A DNA stretch of 64,000 bases. Origin: Calendula officinalis (Eukaryota > Streptophyta > Magnoliopsida > Asterales > Asteraceae). Within the stretch, counting starts at the first letter, position 1, and each line of letters starts with the position of its first letter. Below the pieces are notes generated by a model, which worked only from the letters and a program-made list of their open reading frames with translations, was not told the DNA's origin and ran no database searches. The position numbers and the translations under genes were made by a program. Shown in pieces: positions 10,101-22,340 of this stretch. The stretch is from the NCBI GenBank assembly GCA_963853835.1, contig OY970830.1, positions 46,627,966 to 46,691,965 of the forward strand, written 5' to 3'.

Positions 10101-13100
10101 TGAACCTTGAGCCTTGAGCCTTGAGCCTTGAGCCTTGAGCCTTAAGCCTTGAGCCTTGAAACTAAAGCCTTGAGCCTTACCCTTGAGCATTGAGCGTTAA
10201 GCCTTGAACCTTGAGCCTTGAGCCTTGAGCTTTGAGCCTTGAGCCTTGATTCTTGCCCTTGCGCCTTGTGGCTTGCACCTTTACCTTGAGCCTTGAGTCT
10301 TGAGCCTTGAGTCTTAAGCCTTAAGTCTTGAGCCTTGAGCCTGGAGCCTTGAGCCTCGAGCCTTGAGCCTGGAGCCTCGAACCTCGAACCTTGAACCTTG
10401 AGCCTTGAGCCTTGAGCTTTGAGCCTTGAGTCTTGAGCCTTGAACCTTGAGCCTTGTGGAGCCTTGAGCCTTGAGCCTTGAGCCTTGAGCCTTGAGACAT
10501 GTCCCTTGAGCCTTGACCCTTGACCCTTGAGCCTTGAGCCTTGACCCATGAGCATTTACCCTTGAGCATTGACCATTGAGCCTTGAGCCTTGTTCCTTGA
10601 ACCTTGAGCCTTGAGCCTTGAGCCTTGAGCCTTAAGCCTTGAGCCTTGAAACTTGAGCCTTGAGCCTTACCCTTGAGCATTGAGCGTTGAGCCTTGAACC
10701 TTGAGCCTTGAGCCTTGAGCTTTGAGCCTTGAGCCTTGATTCTTGCCCTTGCGCCTTGCGGCTTGCACCTTTACCTTGAGCCTTGAGTCTGGAGCCTTGA
10801 GTCTTAAGCCTTAAGTCTTGAGCCTTGAGCCTCGAGCCTTGAGCCTCGAGCCTTGAGCCTGGAGCCTCGAACCTCGAACCTTGAACCTTGAGCCTTGAGC
10901 CTTGAGCTTTGAGCCTTGAGTCTTGAGCCTTGAACCTTGAGCCTTGTGGAGCCTTGAGCCTTGAGCCTTGAGCCTTGAGCCTTGAGACATGTCCCTTGAG
11001 CCTTGACCCTTGACCCTTGAGCCTTGACCCTTGAGCATTGACCATTGAGCCTTGAGCCTTGATCCTTGACCCTTGGGCCTCGAGCCTCGAGCCTTGAGCG
11101 TTAAGTCTTCATCCTTGAGCCCTGAGCCTTGATCCTTGAGCCTTGAGCCATGAGCGTTGAGCCTTGAGCCTTGAGCATTGAGCCTTGAGCCTTGAGCCTT
11201 GAGCCTTGAGCCTTGAGCCTTGAGCCTTGAGCCTTGAGCCTTGAGCCTTGAGCCTTAAGCCTTGAGCAATGAGCCTTTAGCCTTGAGCCTTGAGTGTTGA
11301 GCCTTGTCCCTTGAGCACTGACCCTTAATCCTTGATCCTTGAACTTTGAGCCTTGAGCCTTGAGCCTTGCGCCTTGAGCCTTGAGCCCTAAGCCTCGAGC
11401 CTCGAGCCTCGAACCTCGAGCCTTGAGCCTTGAGCCTTGAGCCTTGAGCCTTGAGCCTTGAGCCTTGAGCCTTGAGCCTTGAGCCTTAAGCCTTAGCCTT
11501 GAGCCTTGAGCCTTGAGCCTTGAGCCTTGAGCCTTTAAGCCTTGAGCCTTGAAACTTGAGGCTTGAGCCTTACCCTTGAGCATTGAGCGTTGAGCCTTGA
11601 ACCTTGAGCATTGAGCCTTGAGCTTTGAGCCTTGAGCTTTGAGCCTTGAGCCTTGATTCTTGCCCTTGCGCCTTGCGGCTTGCACCTATACCTTGAGCCT
11701 TGAGCCTTGATCCTCTAGCGTTGAGCCTTGAGCCTTGAGTCTTGAGCCTTGAGTCTTAAGCCTTAAGTCTTGAGCCTTGAGTCTTGAGCCTTGACCCTTG
11801 AGCCTTAAGCCTTGAGCCTTGAGCCATGAGCCTTGACCCTTGAGCCTTGATCCTCTAGCCTTGAGCCTTGAGCCATGAGCCTTGAGCCTTGTGCCTTGAG
11901 CCTTGAAAATTGACTCTTAAGGCTTGAGTCTTGACCCTTGCGCCTTGAGCCTTGAGCCTTGAGCCTTGAGCATCGAGCCTCAAGCCTCGAGCCTTGAGCC
12001 TTGAGCCCTGAGCCTCGAGCCTCGAACCTTGAACCTTGAGCCCTGAGCCTTGACCCTTGAGCCTTGACCCTTGAGCCTCGAGCCTTGAGCCTTGAGCCTT
12101 GAGCGTTGAGACTTGTCCCTTGAGGCTTGACCCTTGAGCCTTGAGCCTTGAGCCTTGACCCTTGAGCATTTACCCTTGAGCATTGACCATTGAGCCTTGA
12201 CCCTTGAGCCTTGTGCCTTGAGCTTTGAGCCTTGAGCCTGGAGCCTTGAGCCTTGAGCCTTGAGCGTTGAGCCTTGAGCCTTGAGCCTTGAGCCTTGAGC
12301 CTTGAGCCTTGTTCCTTGAACCTTGAGCCTTGAGCCTTGAGCCTTGAGCCTTGAGCCTTAAGCCTTGAGCCTTGAAACTTGAGCCTTGAGCCTTACCCTT
12401 GAGCATTGAGCGTTAAGCCTTGAACCTTGAGCCTTGAGCCTTGAGCTTTGAGCCTTGAGCCTTGATTCTTGCCCTTGCGCCTTGTGGCTTGCACCTTTAC
12501 CTTGAGCCTTGAGTCTTGAGCCTTGAGTCTTAAGCCTTAAGTCTTGAGCCTTGAGCCTGGAGCCTTGAGCCTCGAGCCTTGAGCCTGGAGCCTCGAACCT
12601 CGAACCTTGAACCTTGAGCCTTGAGCCTTGAGCTTTGAGCCTTGAGTCTTGAGCCTTGAACCTTGAGCCTTGTGGAGCCTTGAGCCTTGAGCCTTGAGCC
12701 TTGAGACATGTCCCTTGAGCCTTGACCCTTGTCCCTTGAGCCTTGAGCCTTGACCCATGAGCATTTACCCTTGAGCATTGACCATTGAGCCTTGAGCCTT
12801 GTTCCTTGAACCTTGAGCCTTGAGCCTTGAGCCTTGAGCCTTAAGCCTTGAGCCTTGAAACTTGAGCCTTGAGCCTTACCCTTGAGCATTGAGCGTTGAG
12901 CCTTGAACCTTGAGCCTTGAGCCTTGAGCTTTGAGCCTTGAGCCTTGATTCTTGCCCTTGCGCCTTGCGGCTTGCACCTTTACCTTGAGCCTTGAGTCTG
13001 GAGCCTTGAGTCTTAAGCCTTAAGTCTTGAGCCTTGAGCCTCGAGCCTTGAGCCTCGAGCCTTGAGCCTGGAGCCTCGAACCTCGAACCTTGAACCTTGA

Positions 13101-14592
13101 GCCTTGAGCCTTGAGCTTTGAGCCTTGAGTCTTGAGCCTTGAACCTTGAGCCTTGTGGAGCCTTGAGCCTTGAGCCTTGAGCCTTGAGCCTTGAGACATG
13201 TCCCTTGAGCCTTGACCCTTGAGCCTTGAGCCTTGAGCCTTGACCCTTGAGCATTGACCATTGAGCCTTGAGCCTTGATCCTTGACCCTTGGGCCTCGAG
13301 CCTCGAGCCTTGAGCGTTAAGTCTTCATCCTTGAGCCCTGAGCCTTGATCCTTGAGCCTTGAGCCATGAGCGTTGAGCCTTGAGCCTTGAGCATTGAGCC
13401 TTGAGCCTTGAGCCTTGAGCCTTGATCCTTGAGCCTTGAGCCTTGATCCTTGAGCCTTGAGCCTTGTGCCTTGTGCCTTGAGCCTTGAGCCTTGAGCCTT
13501 GACCCTTGTGCCTTGAGCCTTAAGCCTCTGGCCTTAAGCCTCTGGCCTTAAGCCCCTGGCCTTGAGCCTTGAGCCTGGAGCCTTGAGCCTTGAGCCTTGA
13601 GCCTTGAGCCTTGAGCCTTGAGCCTTGAGCCTTGTGCCTTGAACCTTAAGCCTCTGGCCTTGAGCCTCTGGCCTTGAGCCCCTGGCCTTGAGCCTTGAGC
13701 CTTGAGCCTTGATTGTTCAGGCTTGAGCCTTGAGCCTTGAGCCTTGATTGTTCAGCCTTAAGCCTTTGGCCTTGAGCCTTGAGCCTTGAGCCTTGATCCT
13801 CTAGCGTTGAGCCCTGACCCTTGAACGTTGAGCGTTGAGCCTTGAGCCTTGAGCCTTGAACCATGAGCTTTGAGCCTTGAAACTTGAGACTTGAGGCTTG
13901 ACTCTTGACCCTTGCGCCTTGAGCCTTGCATCTTAAGCCTTGAGCCTTGAGCCTTAAGCCTCGAGCCTCGAGCCTCGAACCTCGAGCCTTGAGCCTTGAG
14001 CCTTGACCCTTAAGCCTCGAGCCTTGAGCCTTGAGCCTTAAGCCTTGAGACTTAAGCCTTAAGCCTTAGCCTTGAGCCTTAAGCCTTGAGCCTTTAAGCC
14101 TTGAGCCTTGAAACTTGAGCCTTGAGCCTTACCCTTGAGCATTGAGCGTTGAGCCTTGAACCTTGAGCATTCAGCCTTGAGCGTTGAGCCTTGAGCTTTG
14201 AGCCTTGAGCCTTGATTCTTGCCCTTGCGCCTTGCGGCTTGCACCTATACCTTGAGCCTTGAGCCTTGATCCTCTAGCGTTGAGCCTTGAGCCTTGAGTC
14301 TTGAGCCTTGAGTCTTAAGCCTTAAGTCTTGAGCCTTGAGTCTTGAGCCTTGACCCTTGAGCCTTAAGCCTTGAGCCTTGAGCCATGAGCCTTGACCCTT
14401 GAGCCTTGATCCTCTAGCCTTGAGCCTTGAGCCATGAGCCTTGAGCCTTGTGCCTTGAGCCTTGAAACTTGACTCTTAAGGCTTGAGTCTTGACCCTTGC
14501 GCCTTGAGCCTTGTATCTTGAGCCTTGAGCCTTGAGCCTTGTATCTTGAGCCTTGAGCCTTGAGCTATGTTCCTTGAGCCTTGAGCCTTGAG
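7152..14592. repeat. Heptamer satellite (CCTTGAG)n, HOR domain A
   Basis: This is a continuous degenerate tandem array of a 7-bp unit. A marker module (TTGCCCTTGCGCCTTGCGGC then TTGCACC) recurs near 7.66, 8.15, 9.42, 10.25, 10.74, 11.66, 12.46, 12.95 and 14.22 kb. Many spacings are about 490 bp. On top of this, ~8.99-11.2 kb is tandemly duplicated as ~11.2-13.4 kb (offset 2209-2244). The two share rare variants such as CTTGTGGCTTGC at about 10265 and 12481, and TTAAGTCTTCATCC at 11101 and 13317. Other recurrent modules are CCTCTGGCC/CCCCTGGCC runs. No gene is supported; - strand ORFs are repeat artefacts. Confidence 0.95.
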
Positions 14593-17500
14593 CCTGAAGC
14601 GTTGAGCCTCCAGCCACGAGTCTTGAGCCTGGAGCCTTGAGGCTTGAGCCTTGAGCCTTGAGTCTCGAGACTGGAGGCTTGAGCCTTGAGCCTTTGAGCC
14701 TGGAGCCTTGAGCCTGGAGCCTTGAGCCTGGAGCCTGGAGCCTTTAGCCTAGAGCCTGGAGCCTTGAGCCTTGAGCCTTTGAGCCTGGAGCCTTGAGCCT
14801 GGAGCCTCGAGCTTTTAGCCTAGAGCCTTGAGCGTTGAGCCTTGAGCGTTGAGCCTTGAGCGTTGAGCGTTGAGCGTTGAGTGTTGAGCCTTGAGCCTTG
14901 AGCATTGAGCTGTGAGCTTTGAGCTCTGAGCTCGAGCATTGAGCTTTGAGCTTTGAGCTCTGAGCTCTGAGCTCTGAGCCTTGAGCCTTGAGCCTTGAGC
15001 CTTGAGCCTTGAGCCTTGAGCCTTGAGCCTTGAGCCTTGAGCCTTGAGCCTTGAGCCTTGAACCTTGACCCTTGAGCCTTGAGCCTCGTGCCTCGAGCGT
15101 TTAGCCTAGAGCCTTGAGCCTTGACCCTTGAGCGTTGAGCGTTGAGCCTGGAGCATTGAGCTTTGAACTCTGAGCTCGAGCATTGAGCTTTGAGCTCTGA
15201 GCTCTGAGCCTTGAGCCTTGACCCTTGAGCCTTGAGCCTTGAGATTTTAGCCTTGAGCCTTGAGCCTTGAGCCTTGACCCTTGACCCTTAAGCCTTGTGC
15301 CTAGAGCCTTGAGCCTTGAGCCTTGAGCCTTGACCCTTGACCCTTGTGCCTTGAGCCTTGAGCCTTGTGCCTTGAGCCTTGAGCCTTGAGCCTTGAGCCT
15401 TGAACCTTGAGGCTTGAGGCTTGAGGCTTGAGCCTTGAGCCTTAAATCTTGAGCCTTGACCCTTTACCCTTGAGCGTTGGCTGTTGAGCGTTGAGCGTTG
15501 AGCCTGGAGCCTTGAGCCTTGAGCCTTTAAGCCTGGAGCCTTGTGCCTCGAGCCATGAGCCTCGAGCTTCGAGCCTTGAGCGTTGACCCTTGAACCTTGA
15601 GCGTTAACCCTTGAGCCTTGAGGCTAGAACCTTGAGCCTTGATCCTTGAGCCTTAAGCTTTGAGCCTTGAACCTTGAGCCTTAAGCCTTGATCCTTGAGC
15701 CTTAAGCCTTGAGCCTTGAGGCTTGAGCCTTGAGCCTTGAGTCTGGATCCTTGAGCCTTGAGCCTTGAGCCTTGAGCATCGTGTCGTGAGCCTTGACCCT
15801 TGAGCCTTGAGACTTGAGCCTTGAGCCTTTAGCCTTGAGCCTTGAGCCTTGAGCCTTGAGACTTGAGCCTTGAGCCTTGTGACTTGAGCCTTGAGCCTTG
15901 ATTCTTGCCCTTGCGCCTTTACCTTGAGCCTTGCGCCTTGCGCCTTGATCCTTGAGCCTTAAGCCTTAAGCCTTGAGCCTTGATCCTCTAGCCATGAGCC
16001 TTGAGCCTTGAGCCATGCCCCTTGAGCCTTGAGCCTTAAAACATGAGACTTGTGCCTTGACTCTTTACCCTAATGCCTTGAGCCTTGCGTCTTGAGCCTT
16101 GTGCCTTGAGCCTTGAGCATTGAGCCTTGAGCCTTGATCCTTGAGCCGTGAGCCTGGAGCCTTGAGGCTTGAGCCTGGAGCCTTGAGTCTCGAGCCTGGA
16201 GCCTTGAGCCTTCAGCCTTTGAGCCTGGAGCCTTGAGCCTGGAGCCTTGAGCCTGGAGCCTTGAGCCTGGAGCCTGGAGCCTTTAGCCTAGAGCCTGGAG
16301 CCTTAAGCCTTGAGCCTTTGAGCCTGGAGCCTTAAGCCTTGAGCCTCGAGCTTTTAGCCTAGAGTCTTGAGCCTTGAGACTTGAGCCTTGAGCCTTGTGC
16401 GTTGAGCCTTGAGCCTTGAGCCTTGAGCCTTGAGCCTTGAGCCTTGAGCCTTGAGCCTTGAGCCTTGAGCCTTGAGCCTTGAGCCTTGAGCCTTGATTCT
16501 TGCCCTTGCGCCTTGAGCCTTGAGCGTTGAGCCTTGAGCCTTGAGCCTGAAGCGTTGAGCCTCCAGCCACGAGTCTTGAGCCTGGAGCCTTGATCCTTGA
16601 GCCTTGAGCCTTGAGTCTCGAGCCTGGAGGCTTGAGCCTTGAGCCTTTGAGCCTGGAGCCTTGAGCCTGGAGCCTTGAGCCTGGAGCCTTGAGCCTTTGA
16701 GCCTGGAGCCTTGAGCCTCGAGCCTCGAGCTTTTAGCCTAGAGCCTTGAGCGTTGAGCCTTGAGCGTTGAGCGTTGAGCGTTGAGCCTTGAGCCTTGAGC
16801 ATTGAGCTGTGAGCTTTGAGCTCTGAGCTCGAGCATTGAGCTTTGAGCTTTGAGCTCTGATCTCTGAGCCTTGAGCCTTGAGCCTTGGGCCTTGAGCCTT
16901 GAGCATTGAGCCTTGAGCCTTGAGCCTTGAGCCTTGAGCCTTGAGCCTTGAGCCTTGAGCCTTGAGCCTTGAGCCTTGAACCTTGACCCTTGAGCCTTGA
17001 GCCTCGAGCCTCGAGCGTTTAGCCTAGAGCCTTGAGCCTTGACCCTTAAGCGTTGAGCGTTGAGCCTGGAGCATTGAGCTTTGAACTCTGAGCTCGAGGA
17101 TTGAGCTTTGAGCTCTGAGCTCTGAGCTCTGAGCCTTGAGCCTTGACCCTTGAGCCTTGAGATTTTAGCCTTGAGCCTTGAGCCTTGAGCCTTGAGCCTT
17201 GAGCCTTGAGCCTTGAGCATTGACCCTTGACCCTTAAGCCTTGTGCCTAGAGCCTTGAGCCTTGAGTCTTGACCCTTGAGCCTTGTGCCTTGAGCCTTGA
17301 GCCTTGAGCCTTGTGCCTTGAGCCTTGAGCCTTGAGCCTTGAGCCTTGAGGCTTGAGGCTTGAGCCTTGAGCCTTGAGCCTTAAATCTTGAGCCTTGACC
17401 CTTTACCCTTGAGCGTTGGCTGTTGAGCCTTGAGCGTTGAGCGTTGAGCCTGGAGCCTTGAGCCTTGAGCCTTAAGCCTTTAAGCCTGGAGCCTTGTGCC

Positions 17501-19344
17501 TCGAGCCATGAGCCTCGAGCTTCGAGCCTTGAGCGTTGACCCTTGAACCTTGAGCGTTAACCCTTGAGCCTTGAGCCTAGAACCTTGAGCCTTGATCCTT
17601 GAGCCTTAAGCTTTGAGCCTGGAACCTTGAGCCTTAAGCCTGGAGCCTTGAGGCTTGAGCCTTGAGCCTTGAGTCTGGATCCTTGAGCCTTGAGCCTTGA
17701 TCCTTGAGCCTTGAGCATCGTGTCGTGAGCCTTGAGCCTTGAGCCTTGAGCCTTGAGACTTGAGCCTTGAGCCTTTAGCCTTGAGCCTTGAGCCTTGAGC
17801 CTTGAGCCTTGAGACTTGAGCCTTGAGCCTTGTGACTTGAGCCTTGAGCCTTGATTCTTGCCCTTGCGCCTTGACCTTGAGCCTTGCGCCTTGCGCCTTG
17901 ATCCTTGAGCCTTGAGCCTTAAGCCTTGAGCCTTGATCCTCTAGCCATGAGCCTTGAGCCTTGAGCCTTGAGCCATGCGCCTTGAGCCTTAAAACATGAG
18001 ACTTGTGCCTTGACTCTTTACCCTAATGCCTTGAGCCTTGCGTCTCGAGCCTGGAGCCTTGAGCCTTCAGCCTTTGAGCCTGGAGCCTTGAGCCTGGAGC
18101 CTTGAGCCTGGAGCCTCGAGCCTTTAGCCTCGAGCCTGGAGCCTTGAGCCTTGAGCCTTTGAGCCTGGAGCCTTGAGCCTCGAGCCTCGAGCCTTTAGCC
18201 TAGAGCCTTGAGCCTTGAGCCTTGAGCGTTGAGCGTTGAGCCTTGAGCCTGGAGCATTGAGCTGTGAGCTCTGAGCTCGAGCATTGAGCTTTGAGTTCTG
18301 AGCTCTGAGCCTTGAGCCTTGAGCCTTGACCCTTGAGCCTTGACCCTTGACCCTTGACCCTTGACCCTTGACCCTTGACCCTTGACCCTTGACCCTTGTG
18401 CCTTGTGCCTTGAGCCTTGAGCCTTGACCCTTGAGCCTTGAGCCTTGAGCCTTGATCCTTGAGCCTTGAGCCTTGAGCCTTGAGCCATGCGCCTTGAGCC
18501 TTGAGCCTTAAAACATGAGACTTGAGCCTTGACTCTTTACCCTTGTGCCTTGAGCCTTGCGTCTTGAGCCTTGTGCCTTAAGCCTTGAGCATTGAGCCTT
18601 GAGCCTTGAGCCTTGAGCCTTGAGCCTTGAGCCGTGAGCCTTGATCCTTGATCCTGAAGCGTTGAGCCTCCAGCCACGAGTCTTGAGCCTGGAGCCTTGA
18701 GGCTTGAGCCTGGAGCCTTGAGTCTCGAGCCTGGACCCTTGAGTCTTGAGCCTTTGAGCCTGGGGCCTTGAGCCTGGAGCCTTGAGCCTGGAGCCTCGAG
18801 CCTTTAGCCTAGAGCCTGGAGCCTTGAGCCTTTGAGCCTGGAGCCTCGAGCCTCGAGTCTTTAGCCTTGAGCCTTGAGCCTTGAGCGTTGAGCCTTGAGC
18901 CTGGAGCTTTGAGCTTTGAGCTTTGAGCTCTGAGCTCGAGCATTGAGCTTTGAGCTCTGAGCTCTGAGCCTTAAGCCTTGAGCCTTGAGCCTTGATCCTT
19001 GACCCTTGAGCCTTGACCCTTGACCCTTGACCTTCAGCCTTGAGCCTTGAGCCTTGAGCCTTGAGCCTGGAACCTTGAGCCTTGAGCTTTTGAGCCTGGA
19101 TCCATGAGCCTTGACCCTCGAGCATCGAGCCTCGAGCCTAGAGCCTTGAGCCTTGAGCGTTGAGCCTTGAGCATTGAGCTTTGAGCTTTGAGCTCGAGCA
19201 TTGAGCTCTGAGCTCTAAGCCTTGAGCCTTGAGCCTTGAGCCTTGAGCCTTGAGCCTTGAGCCTTGAGCCTTGAGCCTTGAGCCTTGAGCCTTGAGCCTT
19301 GAGCCTTGAGCCTTGAGCCTTGAGCCTTGACCCTTGACCCTTGA
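14593..19344. repeat. Heptamer satellite, HOR domain B
   Basis: The same 7-bp array has a different variant set, with clusters of GAGCTTTGAG, GAGCTCTGAG and GAGCTCGAG and many CCTGGAG units. The marker CCTGAAGCGTTGAGCCTCCA starts at 14593, 16546 and 18653, defining HOR units of 1953 and 2107 bp plus a partial third. A run of about nine consecutive CCTTGAC units lies at about 18345-18405. The array is almost pure at 19215-19330. No gene is supported. Confidence 0.92.
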
Positions 19345-19540
19345 GCCTTGAGCCTTGAGCCTTGAGCCTTGAGGCTGGAGCCTTGAGGCTTGAGCCTTTA
19401 CCCTTGAGCGTTGGCCGTTGAGCGTTGAGCCTTGAGCCTTGAGCCTTTAGCCTTGAGCCTGGAGCATTGAGCCTTGAGCCTTGAGCTTTCGAGTCTGGAG
19501 CCTTGAGCCTCGAGCCATGAGCCTCAAGCCTCGAGCCTTG

Positions 19541-20311
19541 TGACGGGTTTCAATAACACTGATTGACCACTTGGGTCAACCTCCTAGATCACTTGGTTCG
19601 AACCACACTGACCAAGAACATGAACTTGTTCTTGACCGGTTAAACCGTCTAGCTAATTTAATCCCTAAAAGCGGAAGTGGGATTAAACTTAATCCTTAAA
19701 CCCTACAGGATTGGGATCTTGGAAATCTAGATTATATTAACAATGTAGAAACCTTGTATGAAAAATCCGAACACACACACACACACACACACTTGTGTGT
19801 GTTCGACGGGTACCAAGAACCCTAGGGTTCTTGGTTGGTTTCGGTCGAACAACAGGGGAGAGGAAAAAGGGTTTCCCAAAACATACCTTGTTGATTGCTT
19901 AAGAAAGTCCACTGATAATGAACACGACGAGCGACCTTCTAGTTGGTCCTTGTATTGATCTTGGATCTTCAAGACTTGAAGAACACGAAGAACACGAAGA
20001 ACGAAGAACACCAAAGTTGGTGTTCTTGAGCTCTCGGCCGAACAAGGGGAGGGAAGGGGCCAGGGTTCTTTTGTCGAGTGTATCCAAGGGAATGATTAAG
20101 TTTAAATGAAACCTTAAGCCTTCTATATATAATAGAATAAGTTTCATTTAAGTCCTCCTAGTTTAATTAAGATTAATCTCTTAATTAAACTTATCTCTTA
20201 CACTTTAAACCCTTATAGTTTTACTAGTTATTATTATCCCACTTAATTATTAAATGTCTAGTATTATACACTTATATATATTTCGTGTATATTACATATA
20301 CGAAATATATA
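19541..20311 (-). repeat. Non-satellite island 1, probable reverse-oriented LTR fragment
   Basis: This is 771 bp of unique-looking sequence inside the satellite. Read on the - strand it has an LTR-like plan: AT-rich start, a TATATATAG box (near 20151-20160), a mid-part with repeated GTTCTTC, a CTTCCGCTTTT motif, and an end in CCCGTCA (LTRs end in CA). The opposite end lacks a TG start, so it seems incomplete. No reliable target-site duplication is seen (at most CTTG). Inverted repeats are at 19768-19805 (CA/TG arms), 19812-19835 (perfect 24-bp palindrome), 20004-20027 and 20275-20311. Short ORFs in it match nothing I recognise. Confidence 0.6.
19771..19792. repeat. (AC)n microsatellite in island 1
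   Basis: About eleven AC steps are followed at once by TTGTGTGTGTTCG, so the run folds back on itself. Equivalent runs are at about 21800-21821 and, one step longer, at about 23823-23846. Confidence 0.9.
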
Positions 20312-21569
20312 CTTGATCCTTGAGCCTTGAGCCTTGAGCCTTGAGCCTTGAGCCTTGAGCCTTGCATCTTGAGCCTTGAGCCTTGAGCCTTGAGCATCGA
20401 GCCTCAAGCGTCGAGCCTTGAGCCTTGAGCCTTGAGCCTTGAGCCTTGAGCCTTGAGCCTTGAGACTTGTCCCTTGAGCGTTGACCCTTGAGCATTGACC
20501 CTTGACCCTTGACCCTTGACCCTTTAGCCTTGAGCCTTGAGCCTTGAGCCTTGAGCCTTAAGCCTTGAGCCTTGAGCCTTGAGCCTTGAGCCTTGAGCCT
20601 TTAGCCTTTAGCCTTTAGCCTTGAGCCTTGAGCCTTGAGCCTTGAGCCTTGAGCCTTGAGCCTTGAGCCTTAAGCCTCGAGCCTTGAGCCTTGAGCCTTG
20701 ACCCTTGACCCTTGACCCTTGAGCCTTGAGCCTTGACCCTTGAGACTTGGGCCATGAGCCTTTAGCCTTGAGCCATGAACCTTGACTCTTGAGCCTTTAC
20801 CCTTGAGCATTGACCCTTCAGCCTTGAAACTTGAGACTTGAGGCTTGACTCTTGACCCTTGCGCCTTGAGCCTTGCATCTTGAGCCTTCAGCCTTGAGCC
20901 TTGAGCATCGAGCCTCGAGCATCGAGCCTTGAGCCTTGAGCCTTGAGCCTTGAGCCTTGAGCCTTGAGCCTTGAGCCTGGAGCCTTGAGCCTGGAGCCTT
21001 GAGCCTTTAGCCTTGAGCCTTGAGCCTTGAGCCTTGAGCCTCGAACCTTGAGCCTTGAGCATTGACCCTTGAGCATTGAGCCTTGAGCCTTGACCCTTGA
21101 GACTTGGACCATGAGCCTTTAGCCTTGAGCCATGAGCCTTGACTCTTGAGCCTTTACCCTTGAGCATTGACCCTTCAGCCTTGAAACTTGACACTTAAGG
21201 CTTGACTCTTGACCCTTGCGGCTTGAGCCTTGCATCTTGAGCCTTGAGCCTTGAGCCTTGAGCCTTGAGCCTTGAGCCTTGAGCCTTGAGCCTTGAGCCT
21301 CGAGCCTTGAGCCTTGAGCGTTGAGCCTTGAGCCTTGAGCGTTGACCCTTGAGCCTTGAGCCTTGAGCCTTGAGACTTGAGCCTTGAGCCTTGAGCCTTG
21401 AGGCTGGAGCCTTGAGGCTTGAGCCTTTACCCTTGAGCGTTGGCCGTTGAGCGTTGAGCCTTGAGCCTTGAGCCTTTAGCCTTGAGCCTGGAGCATTGAG
21501 CCTTGAGCCTTGAGCTTTCGAGTCTGGAGCCTTGAGCCTCGAGCCATGAGCCTCAAGCCTCGAGCCTTG

Positions 21570-22340
21570 TGACGGGTTTCAATAACACTGATTGACCACT
21601 TGGGTCAACCTCCTAGATCACTTGGTTCGAACCATACTGTCCAAGAACATGAACTTGTTCTTGACCGGTTAAACCGTCTAGCTAATTTAATCCCTAAAAG
21701 CGGAAGTGGGATTAAACTTAATCCTTAAACCCTACAGGATTGGGATCTTGGAAATCTAGATTATATTAACAATGTAGAAACCTTGTATGAAAAATCCGAA
21801 CACACACACACACACACACACTTGTGTGTGTTCGACGGGTACCAAGAACCCTAGGGTTCTTGGTTGGTTTCGGTCGAACAACAGGGGAGAGGAAAAAGGG
21901 TTTCCCAAAACATACCTTGTTGATTGCTTAAGAAAGTCCACTGATAATGAACACGACGAGCGACCTTCTAGTTGGTCCTTGTATTGATCTTGGATCTTCA
22001 AGACTTGAAGAACACGAAGAACACGAAGAACGAAGAACACCAAAGTTGGTGTTCTTGAGCTCTCGGCCGAACAAGGGGAGGGAAGGGGCCAGGGTTCTTT
22101 TGTCGAGTGTATCCAAGGGAATGATTAAGTTTAAATGAAACCTTAAGCCTTCTATATATAATAGAATAAGTTTCATTTAAGTCCTCCTAGTTTAATTAAG
22201 ATTAATCTCTTAATTAAACTTATCTCTTACACTTTAAACCCTTATAGTTTTACTAGTTATTATTATCCCACTTAATTATTAAATGTCTAGTATTATACAC
22301 TTATATATATTTCGTGTATATTACATATACGAAATATATA
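21570..22340 (-). repeat. Non-satellite island 2 (copy of island 1)
   Basis: It has the same 771-bp length and the same four inverted repeats as island 1; the 24-bp palindrome is at 21841-21864. Two private base changes are visible near 21634-21640 (CATACTGTCC versus CACACTGACC in islands 1 and 3). It is part of the ~2.03-kb tandem unit, not an independent insertion. Confidence 0.6.

Noticed and set aside
18345..18405. Degenerate telomere array (CCCTTGA versus CCCTAAA, same unit length)
   Set aside because: Two of seven bases differ, and no run of true TTTAGGG/CCCTAAA units is seen. The equal length may be coincidence.
19727..20147. Short ORFs on both strands of the islands, repeated in all three
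   Set aside because: Under 100 codons, low complexity, overlapping on both strands, and repeated only because the island is duplicated. No recognised domain.
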